Position numbers and translations under genes: made by a program. The notes under the pieces are model-generated. The model did not search any database, was not told the DNA's origin, and saw nothing but the letters and a program-made list of their open reading frames with translations. DNA of 37,389 nucleotides, from the NCBI GenBank assembly GCA_023265595.1, contig JAHFSU010000021.1, forward strand, positions 1 through 37,389, read 5' to 3'. Positions 22,955-31,401 of this stretch are shown piece after piece (positions within the stretch are counted from its first letter, which is position 1; every line of letters starts with the position of its first letter). This DNA is from Deltaproteobacteria bacterium (GTDB taxonomy: Bacteria; UBA10199; SPLOWO2-01-44-7).

Positions 22955-23713
22955 TTATTTTGTTACATCGTTTTTAGCAAATAATTTTTGCCAAAATTTG
23001 GCAATGGGGTCGTAGAAGCGGCTGACGACGCGCTCTTTCAGGGGGATGATGGCATTATCGGTAATGGTGATATGTTCCGGGCAGACTTCGGTGCAACATT
23101 TGGTGATATTGCAAAGGCCGATGTGAAAAGCCTCTTTGATGAGACTCAAACGGTCTTCCACATCCAGCGGGTGCATCTCCAGAGAAGCGAGCCGCACCAA
23201 AAAACGGGGCCCTGCAAATTCCTCTTTTTTGTGATTGCGCAAAACGTGGCAGACATTTTGGCACAAAAAACATTCGATGCATTTTCTAAACTCCTGCACG
23301 CGGTCGGCATCTTCTTGACTAAAGCGCCAAGTACCATCAGCCAAAGGGGCCTTCGGTTTAAAGGGAGGAATTTTTTTATTAATTTCAAAATTCCATGAGA
23401 CGTCACAAACCAAATCTTTGATGACCGGAAAGGTCTTCATCGGCTCTACGGTGATCGGCTTGTCGAGCGGCAAGGTGTCCATTCGGGTCATACACATGAG
23501 TCGCGGTTTACCATTGATTTCGCCGCCGCAAGAACCGCATTTGCCTGCCTTGCAATTCCATCGAACCGCGAGTGTATTGTCCGCGGTGGCCTGAATATGA
23601 TGGATGGCATCCAACACAACCATCCCTTCGAAAAGCGGGACGTCGTATTCTTTATATTCCCCGCCTTTTTCGTCGCCGCGAAAAACTTTTATTTTCGCTG
23701 TTTTCTCGCTCAC
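22955..23713 (-). CDS. sdhB: Succinate dehydrogenase iron-sulfur subunit
   Basis: SdhB, 252 residues, carries electrons from FAD of SdhA to the membrane anchor. The [2Fe-2S] ligands are C54, C59, C62 and C74 ([15 protein letters not shown]...LMC). The second domain has [11 protein letters not shown] (145-155) and [14 protein letters not shown] (201-213), fitting the [4Fe-4S] and [3Fe-4S] clusters. The N-terminal [25 protein letters not shown] style and the following text resemble Sdh1-type enzymes known from mycobacteria. The start is a GTG that overlaps the sdhA stop (GTGA), preceded by GAGGG. It is the third gene of sdhC-sdhA-sdhB-pckA. Confidence 0.95.
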   Translation of the reverse strand: MSEKTAKIKVFRGDEKGGEYKEYDVPLFEGMVVLDAIHHIQATADNTLAVRWNCKAGKCGSCGGEINGKPRLMCMTRMDTLPLDKPITVEPMKTFPVIKDLVCDVSWNFEINKKIPPFKPKAPLADGTWRFSQEDADRVQEFRKCIECFLCQNVCHVLRNHKKEEFAGPRFLVRLASLEMHPLDVEDRLSLIKEAFHIGLCNITKCCTEVCPEHITITDNAIIPLKERVVSRFYDPIAKFWQKLFAKNDVTK

Positions 23714-25506
23714 GTTGTACCCTCTTTGATTAATATTTCTAATGCAGCCGGCATTTTGGGTAGCGGCTCTTTCTCGACTCTCATCTCTTCCCCTTTTTTG
23801 CGGAGAACAAAATTAAATTTTGCATATTCGGCACTGCTTTCCGGATAATCAATCCGTGTATGCCCCCCGCGCGATTCCTTTCTCTCCATGGCGGCGCGGG
23901 TTATGGCTTCCGAAACAATCAGCATATTTTCCAAATCGAGACAGGTCTGCCAGCCGGGATTATAGGTACGATCCCCCGCCGCTTTCACATTTTTCACTTT
24001 GGATTTAAGTTGTGCCAAAGAATCGATGGCCTTTTGCAATTCTTTTTCTTCGCGCACAATGCCGACATGGGCATCCATCATTTTTTGCAGCTGATCCATT
24101 ACTTCATATGGATTTTCACCATTTTTTTGATTAAAGGGTTTCAGTAGTTCTGTTGCGCATGTATCCAATTGTTTTGTGTCTGCTTTGATGGAAGAATTTT
24201 CTTTTGCATATTGTGCGGCACCAAGGCCGGCGCGCCTTCCAAACACCAACAAATCGGATAACGAATTGCCGCCAAGGCGGTTGGCGCCGTGCAATCCGGC
24301 CGCCACTTCACCGGCGGCAAAAAGTCCCGGCACCGTTGCGGCGCCGGTTTCGGCATCGACCCGAATGCCACCCATAATATAATGACACGTCGGCCCAATC
24401 TCCATCGGTTCTTTGGTGATGTCGACATTCGCCAACTCTTTGAATTGATGATACATGCTCGGCAGTTTTTTCCTGATTGTTTCGACGTCGCGTTGCGAAG
24501 CGATATCCAAAAAAACACCGCCGTGCGGAGAACCGCGTCCCGCTTTGACTTCTGCATTGATTGCCTTGGCCACCACATCTCTTGTCAACAATTCCGGCGG
24601 TCTGCGCGCACTTTTGTCGCCGGCAAGCCAGCGCTTAGCCTCTTCTTCTGTTTCAGCAAATTCTCCTTTGAACATGGGAGGGACATAGCGAAACATAAAG
24701 CGCTCTCCCTTGGAATTTTTTAAAATGCCCCCTTCGCCGCGCACCCCTTCGGTGACAAGGGTCCCTTTAACACTCAAAGGCCAAACCATGCCGGTCGGGT
24801 GAAACTGCACAAATTCCATATCCATTAAATCAGCGCCGGCCTTGTAAGCCAATGCTTGGCCATCGCCGGTATATTCCCAAGAATTGCTGTTGATCCGAAA
24901 CGATTTGCCGATGCCGCCGGTTGCCAAAATAATTGCCTTGGTTTTGAAAAATAAAAATTCGCCGGTTACGCGGCGGTATCCAAAGGCGCCGCAAATTTTA
25001 TTTCCCTCTTTCAAAAAATGGGTGATCGTGCATTCCATAAAAACTTCGATATTTTTTTGATGGACGGCATGATCTTGCAATGTTCGGATGATTTCGAGGC
25101 CGGTCCGGTCGCCGACATGGGCGAGTCTTGGGAACTGATGGCCGCCGAAATTTCTCTGTAAAATTTTTCCCTCTTTGGTTCGGTCGAAAACGGCCCCCCA
25201 TGCCTCCAGTTCATTAACACGGGCCGGGGATTCCTGCGCATGGATTTGCGCCATGCGCCAGTTGTTGAGCATCTTGCCGCCGCGCATCGTATCGCGAAAG
25301 TGGACTTGCCAATTATCGCGGAGATCGACGTTGCCCAATGCCGCCGCCACGCCCCCTTCCGCCATCACGGTGTGGGCTTTTCCGAGGAGTGATTTGCAGA
25401 CAAGGCCAACCGTTGCACCTTGAGTGGCGGCTTCAATTGCCGCACGCAGCCCCGCCCCGCCGGCGCCGATCACAATCACATCGTGTTCAAAAGTTTGATA
25501 GTTCAT
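23710..25506 (-). CDS. sdhA: Succinate dehydrogenase/fumarate reductase flavoprotein subunit
   Basis: SdhA, 598 residues, oxidises succinate to fumarate with covalently bound FAD. It has the dinucleotide-binding GAGGAGLRA (14-22), a candidate flavin-linking His45 in KAHTVMAEGGVAAALGN, the substrate-domain HVGDRTGLEIIRTLQD, the FHPTGMV segment and GGNSLSDLLVFGRRAG near the C-terminal part. The segment HFRDTMRGGKMLNNWRMAQI and QRNFGGHQFPRLAHVGDR are as in the Sdh1 class rather than in the E. coli-type enzyme. The start codon directly follows the sdhC stop (TAGATG, no gap). Direction (succinate oxidation or fumarate reduction) cannot be fixed from sequence alone; Sdh1-type enzymes are known for succinate oxidation. 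Confidence 0.96.
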   Translation of the reverse strand: MNYQTFEHDVIVIGAGGAGLRAAIEAATQGATVGLVCKSLLGKAHTVMAEGGVAAALGNVDLRDNWQVHFRDTMRGGKMLNNWRMAQIHAQESPARVNELEAWGAVFDRTKEGKILQRNFGGHQFPRLAHVGDRTGLEIIRTLQDHAVHQKNIEVFMECTITHFLKEGNKICGAFGYRRVTGEFLFFKTKAIILATGGIGKSFRINSNSWEYTGDGQALAYKAGADLMDMEFVQFHPTGMVWPLSVKGTLVTEGVRGEGGILKNSKGERFMFRYVPPMFKGEFAETEEEAKRWLAGDKSARRPPELLTRDVVAKAINAEVKAGRGSPHGGVFLDIASQRDVETIRKKLPSMYHQFKELANVDITKEPMEIGPTCHYIMGGIRVDAETGAATVPGLFAAGEVAAGLHGANRLGGNSLSDLLVFGRRAGLGAAQYAKENSSIKADTKQLDTCATELLKPFNQKNGENPYEVMDQLQKMMDAHVGIVREEKELQKAIDSLAQLKSKVKNVKAAGDRTYNPGWQTCLDLENMLIVSEAITRAAMERKESRGGHTRIDYPESSAEYAKFNFVLRKKGEEMRVEKEPLPKMPAALEILIKEGTT

Positions 25507-26262
25507 CTAAATAATCCGAATGTCATGAATAATGCCCATCGCGCAAAGACGGATATAAACATCGGCAAAGCCGACCGTACAGAGGCTGATCCATGCCCAA
25601 AGCATATGCCGTTGATTTAAAATACTGACAATGCTCCAAGTTTTATATTGTGCTTTTGCGAGGGAGCAATTCGAAAAGCAATCTCTTTTGCCGCCGATTA
25701 AATGCCGAAACGAATGACACGAAAAGGTGTAAAGACCCAAAAACAGGGCATTGGCCGTTAGCACAAGGCTTCCGACACCGATGCCAAAGTGTCCGTCAAA
25801 CCAGAAGGCCTCATAGGCATCATAAGATAAAATAAAAATAAAAATGGCGGCGAGATAAAAGAAAAAGCGGTGGATATTTTGCAAAATGAAGGGGAATTTT
25901 GTTTCGCCGCTGTAACGATGTTCGGCCAATTCGCCGACGGCGCAGGCCGGCGGGTCTGCAAAAAAGGCGCGATAGTAGGCCTTGCGATAATAATAGCAGG
26001 TGGCCCGAAATCCGAGGGGTGCCCACAAAATTAAAAGGGCGGGGGACCAATGCCACCAATCAAAAATAAAAAGTGGGGAATAAAATGGGGAGAGATAAGG
26101 GCCAAATGCGTAATGGTTCCCTTGCAAGGCTGCCCATGTGGAATAGATACCGAAAGAACCGAGACCAAAAACAACTAAAACGGGTTGCAGCCACCAGTTA
26201 TCTTTCCGCTGTGTGGTACCCAAACCGCTTTTGAACATCGTGTTGGGTGCGAGGCGTGCCAT
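25507..26262 (-). CDS. sdhC: Succinate dehydrogenase membrane anchor, five-helix Sdh1-type
   Basis: A 251-residue single-subunit membrane anchor with about five hydrophobic helices (near 26-46, 68-88, 128-146, 160-182 and 214-236). Typical segments are FRATCYYYRKAYYRAFFADPPACAV, QNIHRFFFYLA, SYDAYEAFWFDGHFGIGVGS and YTFSCHSFRHLIGG, in which His residues may bind heme b. This pattern matches the anchor of Sdh1-type succinate dehydrogenases (as in mycobacterial Rv0249c), not the E. coli SdhC/SdhD pair. No Shine-Dalgarno precedes the ATG; instead a 14-nt palindrome lies 2 nt upstream. It is first gene of the sdhC-sdhA-sdhB-pckA operon. Confidence 0.9.
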   Translation of the reverse strand: MARLAPNTMFKSGLGTTQRKDNWWLQPVLVVFGLGSFGIYSTWAALQGNHYAFGPYLSPFYSPLFIFDWWHWSPALLILWAPLGFRATCYYYRKAYYRAFFADPPACAVGELAEHRYSGETKFPFILQNIHRFFFYLAAIFIFILSYDAYEAFWFDGHFGIGVGSLVLTANALFLGLYTFSCHSFRHLIGGKRDCFSNCSLAKAQYKTWSIVSILNQRHMLWAWISLCTVGFADVYIRLCAMGIIHDIRII

Positions 26263-26264
26263 AA

Positions 26265-26278
26265 AAACTGTATGCAGT
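26265..26278. promoter_or_regulatory. Palindrome directly upstream of sdhC
   Basis: AACTGTATGCAGTT is an inverted repeat (AACTG-TATG-CAGTT) 2 nt upstream of the sdhC start codon. Further upstream on the minus strand is a TTGACA box near 26.31 kb. The palindrome could be an operator or an mRNA hairpin over the ribosome landing site; the sequence does not decide. Confidence 0.4.
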
Positions 26279-26387
26279 TGGCCACTTTCTCTTATTTTCT
26301 TAATAACTTGTCAAGAAGTGACATATGGGGACGTATTGAAAAAGGAGCGCAAGAGATATGTTTTGAGAAAAGCGTCTCGCAGTCCAT

Positions 26388-26550
26388 CCAGAATTCGTCA
26401 GCAAAAATTCCCTCCCCCTTGATGGGGGAGGGTTAGGGAGAGGGTGAACATCACCGACCGGGTGAGATCATTTTCAAGATCACCCTCCCCCCAACCCCCT
26501 CCCATCAAGGGAGGGGGAAAAGTAAGAAAAATTTCAGTGACGAATTCTGG
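26388..26550. mobile_element. 163-bp MITE-like nested palindromic element
   Basis: The outer terminal inverted repeats CCAGAATTCGTCA (26388-26400) and TGACGAATTCTGG (26538-26550) are perfect over 13 bp. Inside are inverted, G/C-rich 39-nt arms (26409-26447 beginning TCCCTCCCCCTTGATGGGGG; 26480-26518), which can pair for most of their length around a 32-nt loop. It has no coding capacity. It fills most of the 304-nt gap between sdhC and the HExxH gene; the remaining 26263-26387 holds the sdh promoter region. The arms resemble the valS/nadC junction repeat. Confidence 0.7.
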
Positions 26551-26566
26551 CTATTTTCAACAATCA

Positions 26567-27931
26567 TTAGTAGTAGAAAAGTTGGGCGCCGAGGCGGGCT
26601 TCGTCGTAGCCGTCGAGGGTCCCGTCGGCTTGATGGGTCCCCAGTTGCGCCCCCAATATATAGCCGGCAAAAACCGAGAGGCCTAATCTTTGAGTCACAT
26701 CGATATCAAGATGAAACTCCAAATCGAGACGGCCGCCTCCCTCGATATTGCCTGAGCCCCTCTGATATCCGGCATAAATAGCGGGGGCTATTTTGGTAAA
26801 AAGATGATCGGAGAGATGGCCATAAAAACCAAAATCGGCGCCGATTTTTGTGTCGGTTTCGATTTTGCTTTTTTCCTCTCCGCCAAAGGCGTGCTCCGCA
26901 AATAATTGAGACCGAAAGGCACCATCGGTCGTATGGGCGAGATCATTTCGGTAATCGAGTGCCTGTTCCAAAGAGGTGCGGAAAAGGCGACTGTAACCAA
27001 GAGTTTGGCGGTTGAGCATGCTATCTATTTTTTCGGCATATTCTCCGGCGGCGCTTTTTCTGATTGTTTCTCCTTCGATGTCAGCCATTACAGTTAGAGT
27101 TGATAATCCGGCCGGCAGATAGAGGAGTCTCTCCTGCAAATTGAGTTCGGTTCCATTTTCAAAATGGAGTGTATCGGAATAGCGACGATAAGTTTCTTGA
27201 ACATAATTTTGGTATTGCACCGTAAAATTGGGATCATTCGTTGCCTTTTGAATTCCATTATTGATTACCTCTAAAGTCTTTACCGCTTTTCTGCCAATCT
27301 CTTCCCCACCCGTCAAAACGATTGTCACCGTATTGGAGAGATAGTATTCCATTCTTCGTTTTTGACCGGCTAGAAAAATAACCTGCCTTGCCGGATCTAA
27401 ACCTTGTTCTATGAAAGCCGTATAGTAGTCTTGTGCATAAAGATAAGCCTCCAATTCTATGGTGGGCGAATCTCCAGAGGTGTTGAGATATTTTTGAAAG
27501 CTCATGGACAAAGTGTCGGAGGCCTCCGGGTTGGCCAAGGCACATTGCAGGTTGCAGGCATCGGGATTCAAATTGTCCGATTGGGCAATATTTCTCCAGC
27601 GGGCCTCGTTTTGGAGTTGGTGTCTAAATTCATGGGCCATGATCAACTCCAAATCCCAGTCTTCCGAACCGGCCGCAACGCCAACCAACATTTCATTGGT
27701 CGGCAAGACGCCGGCCAGTGCCATATCGGCTAAAAAACGCCCGCCATAATGAATAGACCCAAAATTTTGAGGATTCATCCCCCTTTGCCGCATCCTCAAC
27801 AAAACATTATCTATTTTTTGAGCGTAACTTGGAGAGACATCAATGTCTCGATAGAGAATGGCTCTGGCGTCATCTATTGTATCCAAGGAAATGGCCGTTT
27901 GGGCCGACTTATTTACCTTTACATCACCCAT
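26567..27931 (-). CDS. HExxH metallopeptidase-like protein with beta-barrel-like C terminus
   Basis: A 454-residue protein that I cannot assign to a named family. [15 protein letters not shown] carries an HExxH zinc motif (H100-E101...H104). A downstream [12 protein letters not shown] (E159/E161) could give the third, glutamate ligand, as in gluzincins. The middle is helical. The last 100 residues alternate polar and apolar residues in Gly/aromatic-rich strands ([21 protein letters not shown]) and end in [10 protein letters not shown], like the C-terminal beta-signal of outer-membrane proteins. Oddly there is no Sec signal at the N terminus ([17 protein letters not shown]). The ATG lies 7 nt after a sigma28-like -10 box, implying a leaderless mRNA or a later start. 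It is a single gene, divergent from sucC. Confidence 0.75.
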   Translation of the reverse strand: MGDVKVNKSAQTAISLDTIDDARAILYRDIDVSPSYAQKIDNVLLRMRQRGMNPQNFGSIHYGGRFLADMALAGVLPTNEMLVGVAAGSEDWDLELIMAHEFRHQLQNEARWRNIAQSDNLNPDACNLQCALANPEASDTLSMSFQKYLNTSGDSPTIELEAYLYAQDYYTAFIEQGLDPARQVIFLAGQKRRMEYYLSNTVTIVLTGGEEIGRKAVKTLEVINNGIQKATNDPNFTVQYQNYVQETYRRYSDTLHFENGTELNLQERLLYLPAGLSTLTVMADIEGETIRKSAAGEYAEKIDSMLNRQTLGYSRLFRTSLEQALDYRNDLAHTTDGAFRSQLFAEHAFGGEEKSKIETDTKIGADFGFYGHLSDHLFTKIAPAIYAGYQRGSGNIEGGGRLDLEFHLDIDVTQRLGLSVFAGYILGAQLGTHQADGTLDGYDEARLGAQLFYY

Positions 27932-27938
27932 ACTATTG

Positions 27939-27965
27939 TTATCGGCAGATCGCCGGAAAAGTTGC
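27939..27965 (-). promoter_or_regulatory. Sigma28 (FliA)-like promoter, second copy
   Basis: On the minus strand, GCAACTT-N12-GCCGATAA lies just upstream of the HExxH gene. The two half-sites and the spacing are identical to those at 17607-17633, though the spacers differ. The gene's ATG follows the GCCGATAA box by only 7 nt. Confidence 0.6.
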
Positions 27966-28005
27966 TTGTCAAGTTTTTGGGGGGGTGCTAAGTGAGCGAC
28001 GCCTC

Positions 28006-29178
28006 ATGAAAATCCACGAATATCAGGCAAAAGAGTTACTCACCCAGTTTGGAGTTTCCATTCCGAAGGGGAAGGTTGCGGCCACCGTTAATGAGGCCAA
28101 AACGGTGGGGCAAGAGATCGGTTTTCCGGTCGTCGTCAAGGCGCAAATCCATGCCGGTGGCCGTGGCAAAGGCGGCGGCATCAAAGTGGCCAAAACGATG
28201 CAAGAGTTGGAAGCCGCCGCAGAAAACATTTTGGGGATGACGCTCATCACCCATCAAACAGGGCCTGAAGGAAAAAAAGTCAAAAAAGTTTTGGTTGAAA
28301 AGGCTTCTCAAATTGTCAAAGAATTTTATTTAAGCGTTGTTTTGGATCGGGCTAAATCGCAACTTGTCATGATGGCCTCTCCGGAAGGGGGTGTCGAGAT
28401 TGAAGAGGTGGCGGCCCGCTCTCCTGAGAAAATTTTCAAGACATGGATCGATCCGGTTGTTGGATTACAGGCTTATCAGGCGAGATGGCTTGGGTTTAAA
28501 CTCGGCTTCGAAAATGCGTTCATTAAAAAATGGCAGCAGTTGGTAACGGGTTTGTATCGTTTTTATGTCGCCACCGATGCTTCGCTCGCCGAAATCAATC
28601 CGGTGGTGCTGACAAAAGAGGGGGAGCTTTTTGCGCTGGATGCCAAAATCAATTTTGATGACAACGCCCTTTTTCGCCATGCCGATATCGCCCAACTGTT
28701 GGATCCCGATGAAGAGGATCAAAACGAACTCGAAGCCAAAGAGCACAATTTAAATTACATCAGCCTCAACGGAAATATCGGCTGTCTGGTGAATGGCGCC
28801 GGGCTTGCGATGGCGACGATGGATATTATCAAACTCTCCGGCGGCGAGCCGTGTAATTTTTTGGATGTCGGCGGCGGGGCCACACAAGAAACGGTGACGG
28901 AGGCCTTTAAAATTATTTTGCAGAATGTAAAAGTGAGGGCGATTTTTGTCAATATTTTCGGCGGCATTTTGAAGTGCGATCTGTTGGCATTAGGCATTGT
29001 GGCGGCGGCAAAAGAATTGGGAGTCAAAGTGCCGCTGGTGGTCCGTCTGCTCGGTACCAACGTGGAACAGGGAAAAGAGGTTTTGAAAAAATCGGGTTTG
29101 AATATTATTAATGAGGATGATTTTGCTACAGCGGCAACGGTCGTGGTTCGACAGGCTCACCATGACCGAACGTCTTGA
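28006..29178 (+). CDS. sucC: Succinyl-CoA synthetase beta subunit
   Basis: SucC, 390 residues, forms with SucD the enzyme that converts succinyl-CoA, phosphate and ADP/GDP to succinate, CoA and NTP. The start at [12 protein letters not shown] is the invariant family N terminus; the open frame upstream is spurious and overlaps the divergent gene's promoter. The ATP-grasp domain ([45 protein letters not shown]) and the C-terminal CoA-ligase domain ([34 protein letters not shown]) are complete. The last nine residues (RQAHHDRTS) are not native: they are translated from a DNA repeat that also provides the TGA stop. Only a weak promoter (TTGTCA-N17-TAAGTG) and no Shine-Dalgarno are visible upstream. 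Confidence 0.96.
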   Translation: MKIHEYQAKELLTQFGVSIPKGKVAATVNEAKTVGQEIGFPVVVKAQIHAGGRGKGGGIKVAKTMQELEAAAENILGMTLITHQTGPEGKKVKKVLVEKASQIVKEFYLSVVLDRAKSQLVMMASPEGGVEIEEVAARSPEKIFKTWIDPVVGLQAYQARWLGFKLGFENAFIKKWQQLVTGLYRFYVATDASLAEINPVVLTKEGELFALDAKINFDDNALFRHADIAQLLDPDEEDQNELEAKEHNLNYISLNGNIGCLVNGAGLAMATMDIIKLSGGEPCNFLDVGGGATQETVTEAFKIILQNVKVRAIFVNIFGGILKCDLLALGIVAAAKELGVKVPLVVRLLGTNVEQGKEVLKKSGLNIINEDDFATAATVVVRQAHHDRTS

Positions 29179-29302
29179 GCACCATGACCGAACGTCTTGA
29201 GCACCATGACCGAACGTCTTGAGCACCATGACCGAACGTCTTGAGCACCATGACCGAACGTCTTGAGCACCATGACCGGTCATCCTGAGCCTGTCGAAGG
29301 AT
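29145..29302. repeat. Palindromic element with five 22-bp tandem repeats between sucC and sucD
   Basis: Inverted ends (GGTTCGACAGGCTCACCATG on the left; CATCCTGAGCCTGTCGAAGG on the right) enclose five identical 22-bp units (29161-29270; unit begins CATGACCGAACGTCTTGAGC) plus a partial sixth. The left end lies within sucC and supplies its last codons and stop. The right end carries AAGGA (29297-29301), correctly spaced as the sucD ribosome-binding site. Confidence 0.9.
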
Positions 29303-29307
29303 GAAAT

Positions 29308-30174
29308 ATGAGTATTTGGCTGGATAAAAACACAAAGGTGATTGTCCAAGGCATCACCGGACAGGCCGGTTCCTTTCATGCAAAATCGTGCAAAGAATAT
29401 GGGACTTTGGTTGTGGGAGGGGTTACCCCCGGCAAAGGGGGGCAGGCCGTTGATGCGATTCCCATTTTCAACACGGTCCGCGATGCGGTCGATATCACAA
29501 AGGCCAATGCCTCGCTGATATTTGTGCCGGCACCCTTTGCGGCCGATTCAGTTTTGGAGGCGGCCGATGCGGGGATCGCACTCATCATCTGTATTACGGA
29601 AGGGATTCCGGTTGCCGACATGATTCAAGTAAAAGCGGCATTGCGCGGCTCCAACACGAGACTTATCGGCCCCAACTGCCCGGGCGCCATCACTCCGGGA
29701 GAATGTAAAATGGGGATCATGCCGGGACCCATTCATAAAAAAGGAAAAATCGGCGTCGTCTCCCGCTCCGGAACACTGACGTATGAAGCGGTCGATCAGT
29801 TGACAAAACTTGGGCTAGGGCAGACAACCTGCATCGGCATCGGCGGCGATCCGGTCAACGGCACATCGTTTATCGATTGTCTGGTGGCGTTTGAAAAAGA
29901 CCCCGACACGCAAGCGGTGGTGATGATCGGTGAAATCGGCGGCACGCAGGAGGAAGAGGCGGCCGAATTTATAAAATCGAACATGAAGAAAAAGGTGACG
30001 GCCTTTATTGCGGGACAAACGGCGCCGGAAGGAAAACGGATGGGGCACGCCGGTGCGATCATCGCGGGCGGCAAAGGGACGGCGAAAGAAAAGGTGGCGT
30101 GGCTTGAAAAATGCGGGGTTGCGGTTTCGATGAGCCCTGCTACAATCGGCAAAACAATGCAGGAGGTTTTATGA
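29308..30174 (+). CDS. sucD: Succinyl-CoA synthetase alpha subunit
   Basis: SucD, 288 residues. It binds CoA through its N-terminal Rossmann domain ([16 protein letters not shown]) and carries the phosphohistidine, here H247 in [37 protein letters not shown] and [11 protein letters not shown] are also diagnostic. Length is normal. The start ATG is preceded by AAGGA at 6 nt, which belongs to the repeat between sucC and sucD. It overlaps the DUF192 lipoprotein gene by 4 nt (ATGA). It works with SucC and the sdh operon in the TCA cycle. Confidence 0.97.
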   Translation: MSIWLDKNTKVIVQGITGQAGSFHAKSCKEYGTLVVGGVTPGKGGQAVDAIPIFNTVRDAVDITKANASLIFVPAPFAADSVLEAADAGIALIICITEGIPVADMIQVKAALRGSNTRLIGPNCPGAITPGECKMGIMPGPIHKKGKIGVVSRSGTLTYEAVDQLTKLGLGQTTCIGIGGDPVNGTSFIDCLVAFEKDPDTQAVVMIGEIGGTQEEEAAEFIKSNMKKKVTAFIAGQTAPEGKRMGHAGAIIAGGKGTAKEKVAWLEKCGVAVSMSPATIGKTMQEVL

Positions 30175-30728
30175 ATTTTTTTGCAATTTTAATTTTAGCT
30201 CTTCTTTTTACCACGACGGCTTGTGAGCGGGTAAAAGAAGAAGGACAAATACTGCCGCAACCCCCACCGCTTGGACAAGGGGTTGAGCCGAGTGCAACGG
30301 CCCCCGGCGCACCGGTGCCGTCAGCGCCGTTGGTGGCTCCCAGTCTCAATGTTGCGAATGTTATTTTGGAACCGAAAGCCGGCACCCCCGTTACTTTAGC
30401 CGTTGAAATTGCCAACACTCCCGATGAACGGCGTCAAGGTTTGATGGGGCGCGAAAATTTGGGCGAAAAACAGGGGATGTGGTTTGTTTTTGAAGAGGAT
30501 ACGCAAGACCCTTTTTGGATGAAAGATACGCCGATTTCTCTCGATATTATTTTTGTCGATAAAGATTTTAAAATTGTCGACATCATCGCCAATGCAACTC
30601 CCAATTCCGAGCTCCTTTTGGTGCCGAAGCAAAAATACCGCTATACGCTGGAGGTTAAAGCCGGCACCGCGGCGGCCAACAAGCTGGCGATGGGAGACAA
30701 GCTGGAATACCGCTTAGGCCCTCCTTAA
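30171..30728 (+). CDS. DUF192-family lipoprotein
   Basis: A 185-residue exported protein. The N-terminal hydrophobic segment ends in LLFTTTAC, a slightly irregular lipobox with Cys18, so it is probably a lipoprotein. After a Pro/Ala-rich linker (about 22-60), residues 65-183 form a DUF192 domain: [49 protein letters not shown] and the terminal AMGDKLEY. The biochemical function of DUF192 is not established. The ATG overlaps the sucD stop (ATGA) and has AGGAGG 4 nt upstream, so it is co-translated with sucD. The gene is followed by the AbiE promoter. Confidence 0.9.
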   Translation: MNFFAILILALLFTTTACERVKEEGQILPQPPPLGQGVEPSATAPGAPVPSAPLVAPSLNVANVILEPKAGTPVTLAVEIANTPDERRQGLMGRENLGEKQGMWFVFEEDTQDPFWMKDTPISLDIIFVDKDFKIVDIIANATPNSELLLVPKQKYRYTLEVKAGTAAANKLAMGDKLEYRLGPP

Positions 30729-30745
30729 CCATGTCCATTTTCAAG

Positions 30746-30775
30746 TTGACAGTTATTATTAAATTATAATAATAT
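30746..30775 (+). promoter_or_regulatory. AbiE operon promoter with overlapping inverted repeat
   Basis: TTGACA (30746-30751) and TAATAT (30770-30775) are separated by 18 nt. A perfect inverted repeat TATTATT-N7-AATAATA (30754-30774) covers the spacer and -10 box. The GTG start follows the -10 by 8 nt without a Shine-Dalgarno, suggesting a leaderless mRNA. AbiEi antitoxins are known to repress their own promoters through inverted repeats, so this is a likely operator. Confidence 0.55.
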
Positions 30776-30783
30776 CTGTACTT

Positions 30784-31401
30784 GTGAAACTAGACCCCAA
30801 AATATTCTTGGCCCTGCAGTCTCTTATTCCGAAACATCGCGGGGTGTTTACCGTCAGCGACTTGAGCAACCTCTTTTTGGCCAAAACGGAGGTTGATATT
30901 CAACAAAAGCTGAAGCCTTTTTTGAAGGAAAAAATCTTAAATCGCTTTTGCCGCGGAATCTACATCGCCCAAAATTTTGATTTGGAGTGGCTTTCTCAAC
31001 GGATTTGCCCCGACTCCGCGATCAGTTTTGGGTCGGTGCTGGCAAAAGAGAGGTGCATCGGATCCATCCCACAAAAAACGGTTTACGCGGTGAAAGTGGG
31101 AAAAACAAGAATCTACAAATCGCCAATGGGACAGGTGGTCCATCTTGGATTCGCCGCTGTCGGGAATCAACTTTGGTTTGGGTATGTGGTGGCCCAAAAT
31201 GGAATTCAATACGCCGATGCGGAAAAAGCCTTTTTGGACACCCTTTATTTTTATCAAAAAGGCCGCAAATTTTCATTCAACATCTACTCGGATATTCAGG
31301 TGGATCGGCTGAATCCAAAAAAGCTGAAGAAATATTTGGGGCGATATAAAAATCCAAAATTCAAAACTTTTGTTAAAGGAGTCTTAAATGGAAACCGTTA
31401 A
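30784..31401 (+). CDS. abiEi: AbiEi-family antitoxin
   Basis: A 205-residue antitoxin of the type IV AbiE system. The N-terminal part (VFTVSDLSNLF...KEKILNRFCRGIYI) is the winged helix-turn-helix typical of these proteins, which neutralise the toxin and repress their own transcription. The C-terminal part has the positively charged, RNA/toxin-facing character of the family (GKTRIYKSPMGQVVHLG; KKLKKYLGRYKNPKF). It starts with GTG close behind a strong promoter and overlaps the toxin gene by 14 nt, which fits translational coupling. The pair is a phage abortive-infection module in the streptococcal prototype; here the role is inferred from homology. Confidence 0.85.
   Translation: MKLDPKIFLALQSLIPKHRGVFTVSDLSNLFLAKTEVDIQQKLKPFLKEKILNRFCRGIYIAQNFDLEWLSQRICPDSAISFGSVLAKERCIGSIPQKTVYAVKVGKTRIYKSPMGQVVHLGFAAVGNQLWFGYVVAQNGIQYADAEKAFLDTLYFYQKGRKFSFNIYSDIQVDRLNPKKLKKYLGRYKNPKFKTFVKGVLNGNR

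Noticed and set aside
27829-28005. 59-codon N-terminal extension of SucC
   Set aside because: It overlaps the divergent HExxH gene and its promoter, and SucC proteins begin at MKIHEYQAK.
29161-29292. Regularly repeated 22-bp units resembling a CRISPR array
   Set aside because: The units are directly adjacent without spacers, and the array is enclosed by inverted repeat ends of a known dispersed type; no cas genes are near.
29663-29670. Reverse GCCGATAA inside sucD
   Set aside because: It is part of the coding sequence for the conserved LIGPNCPG segment and lacks the upstream half-site.
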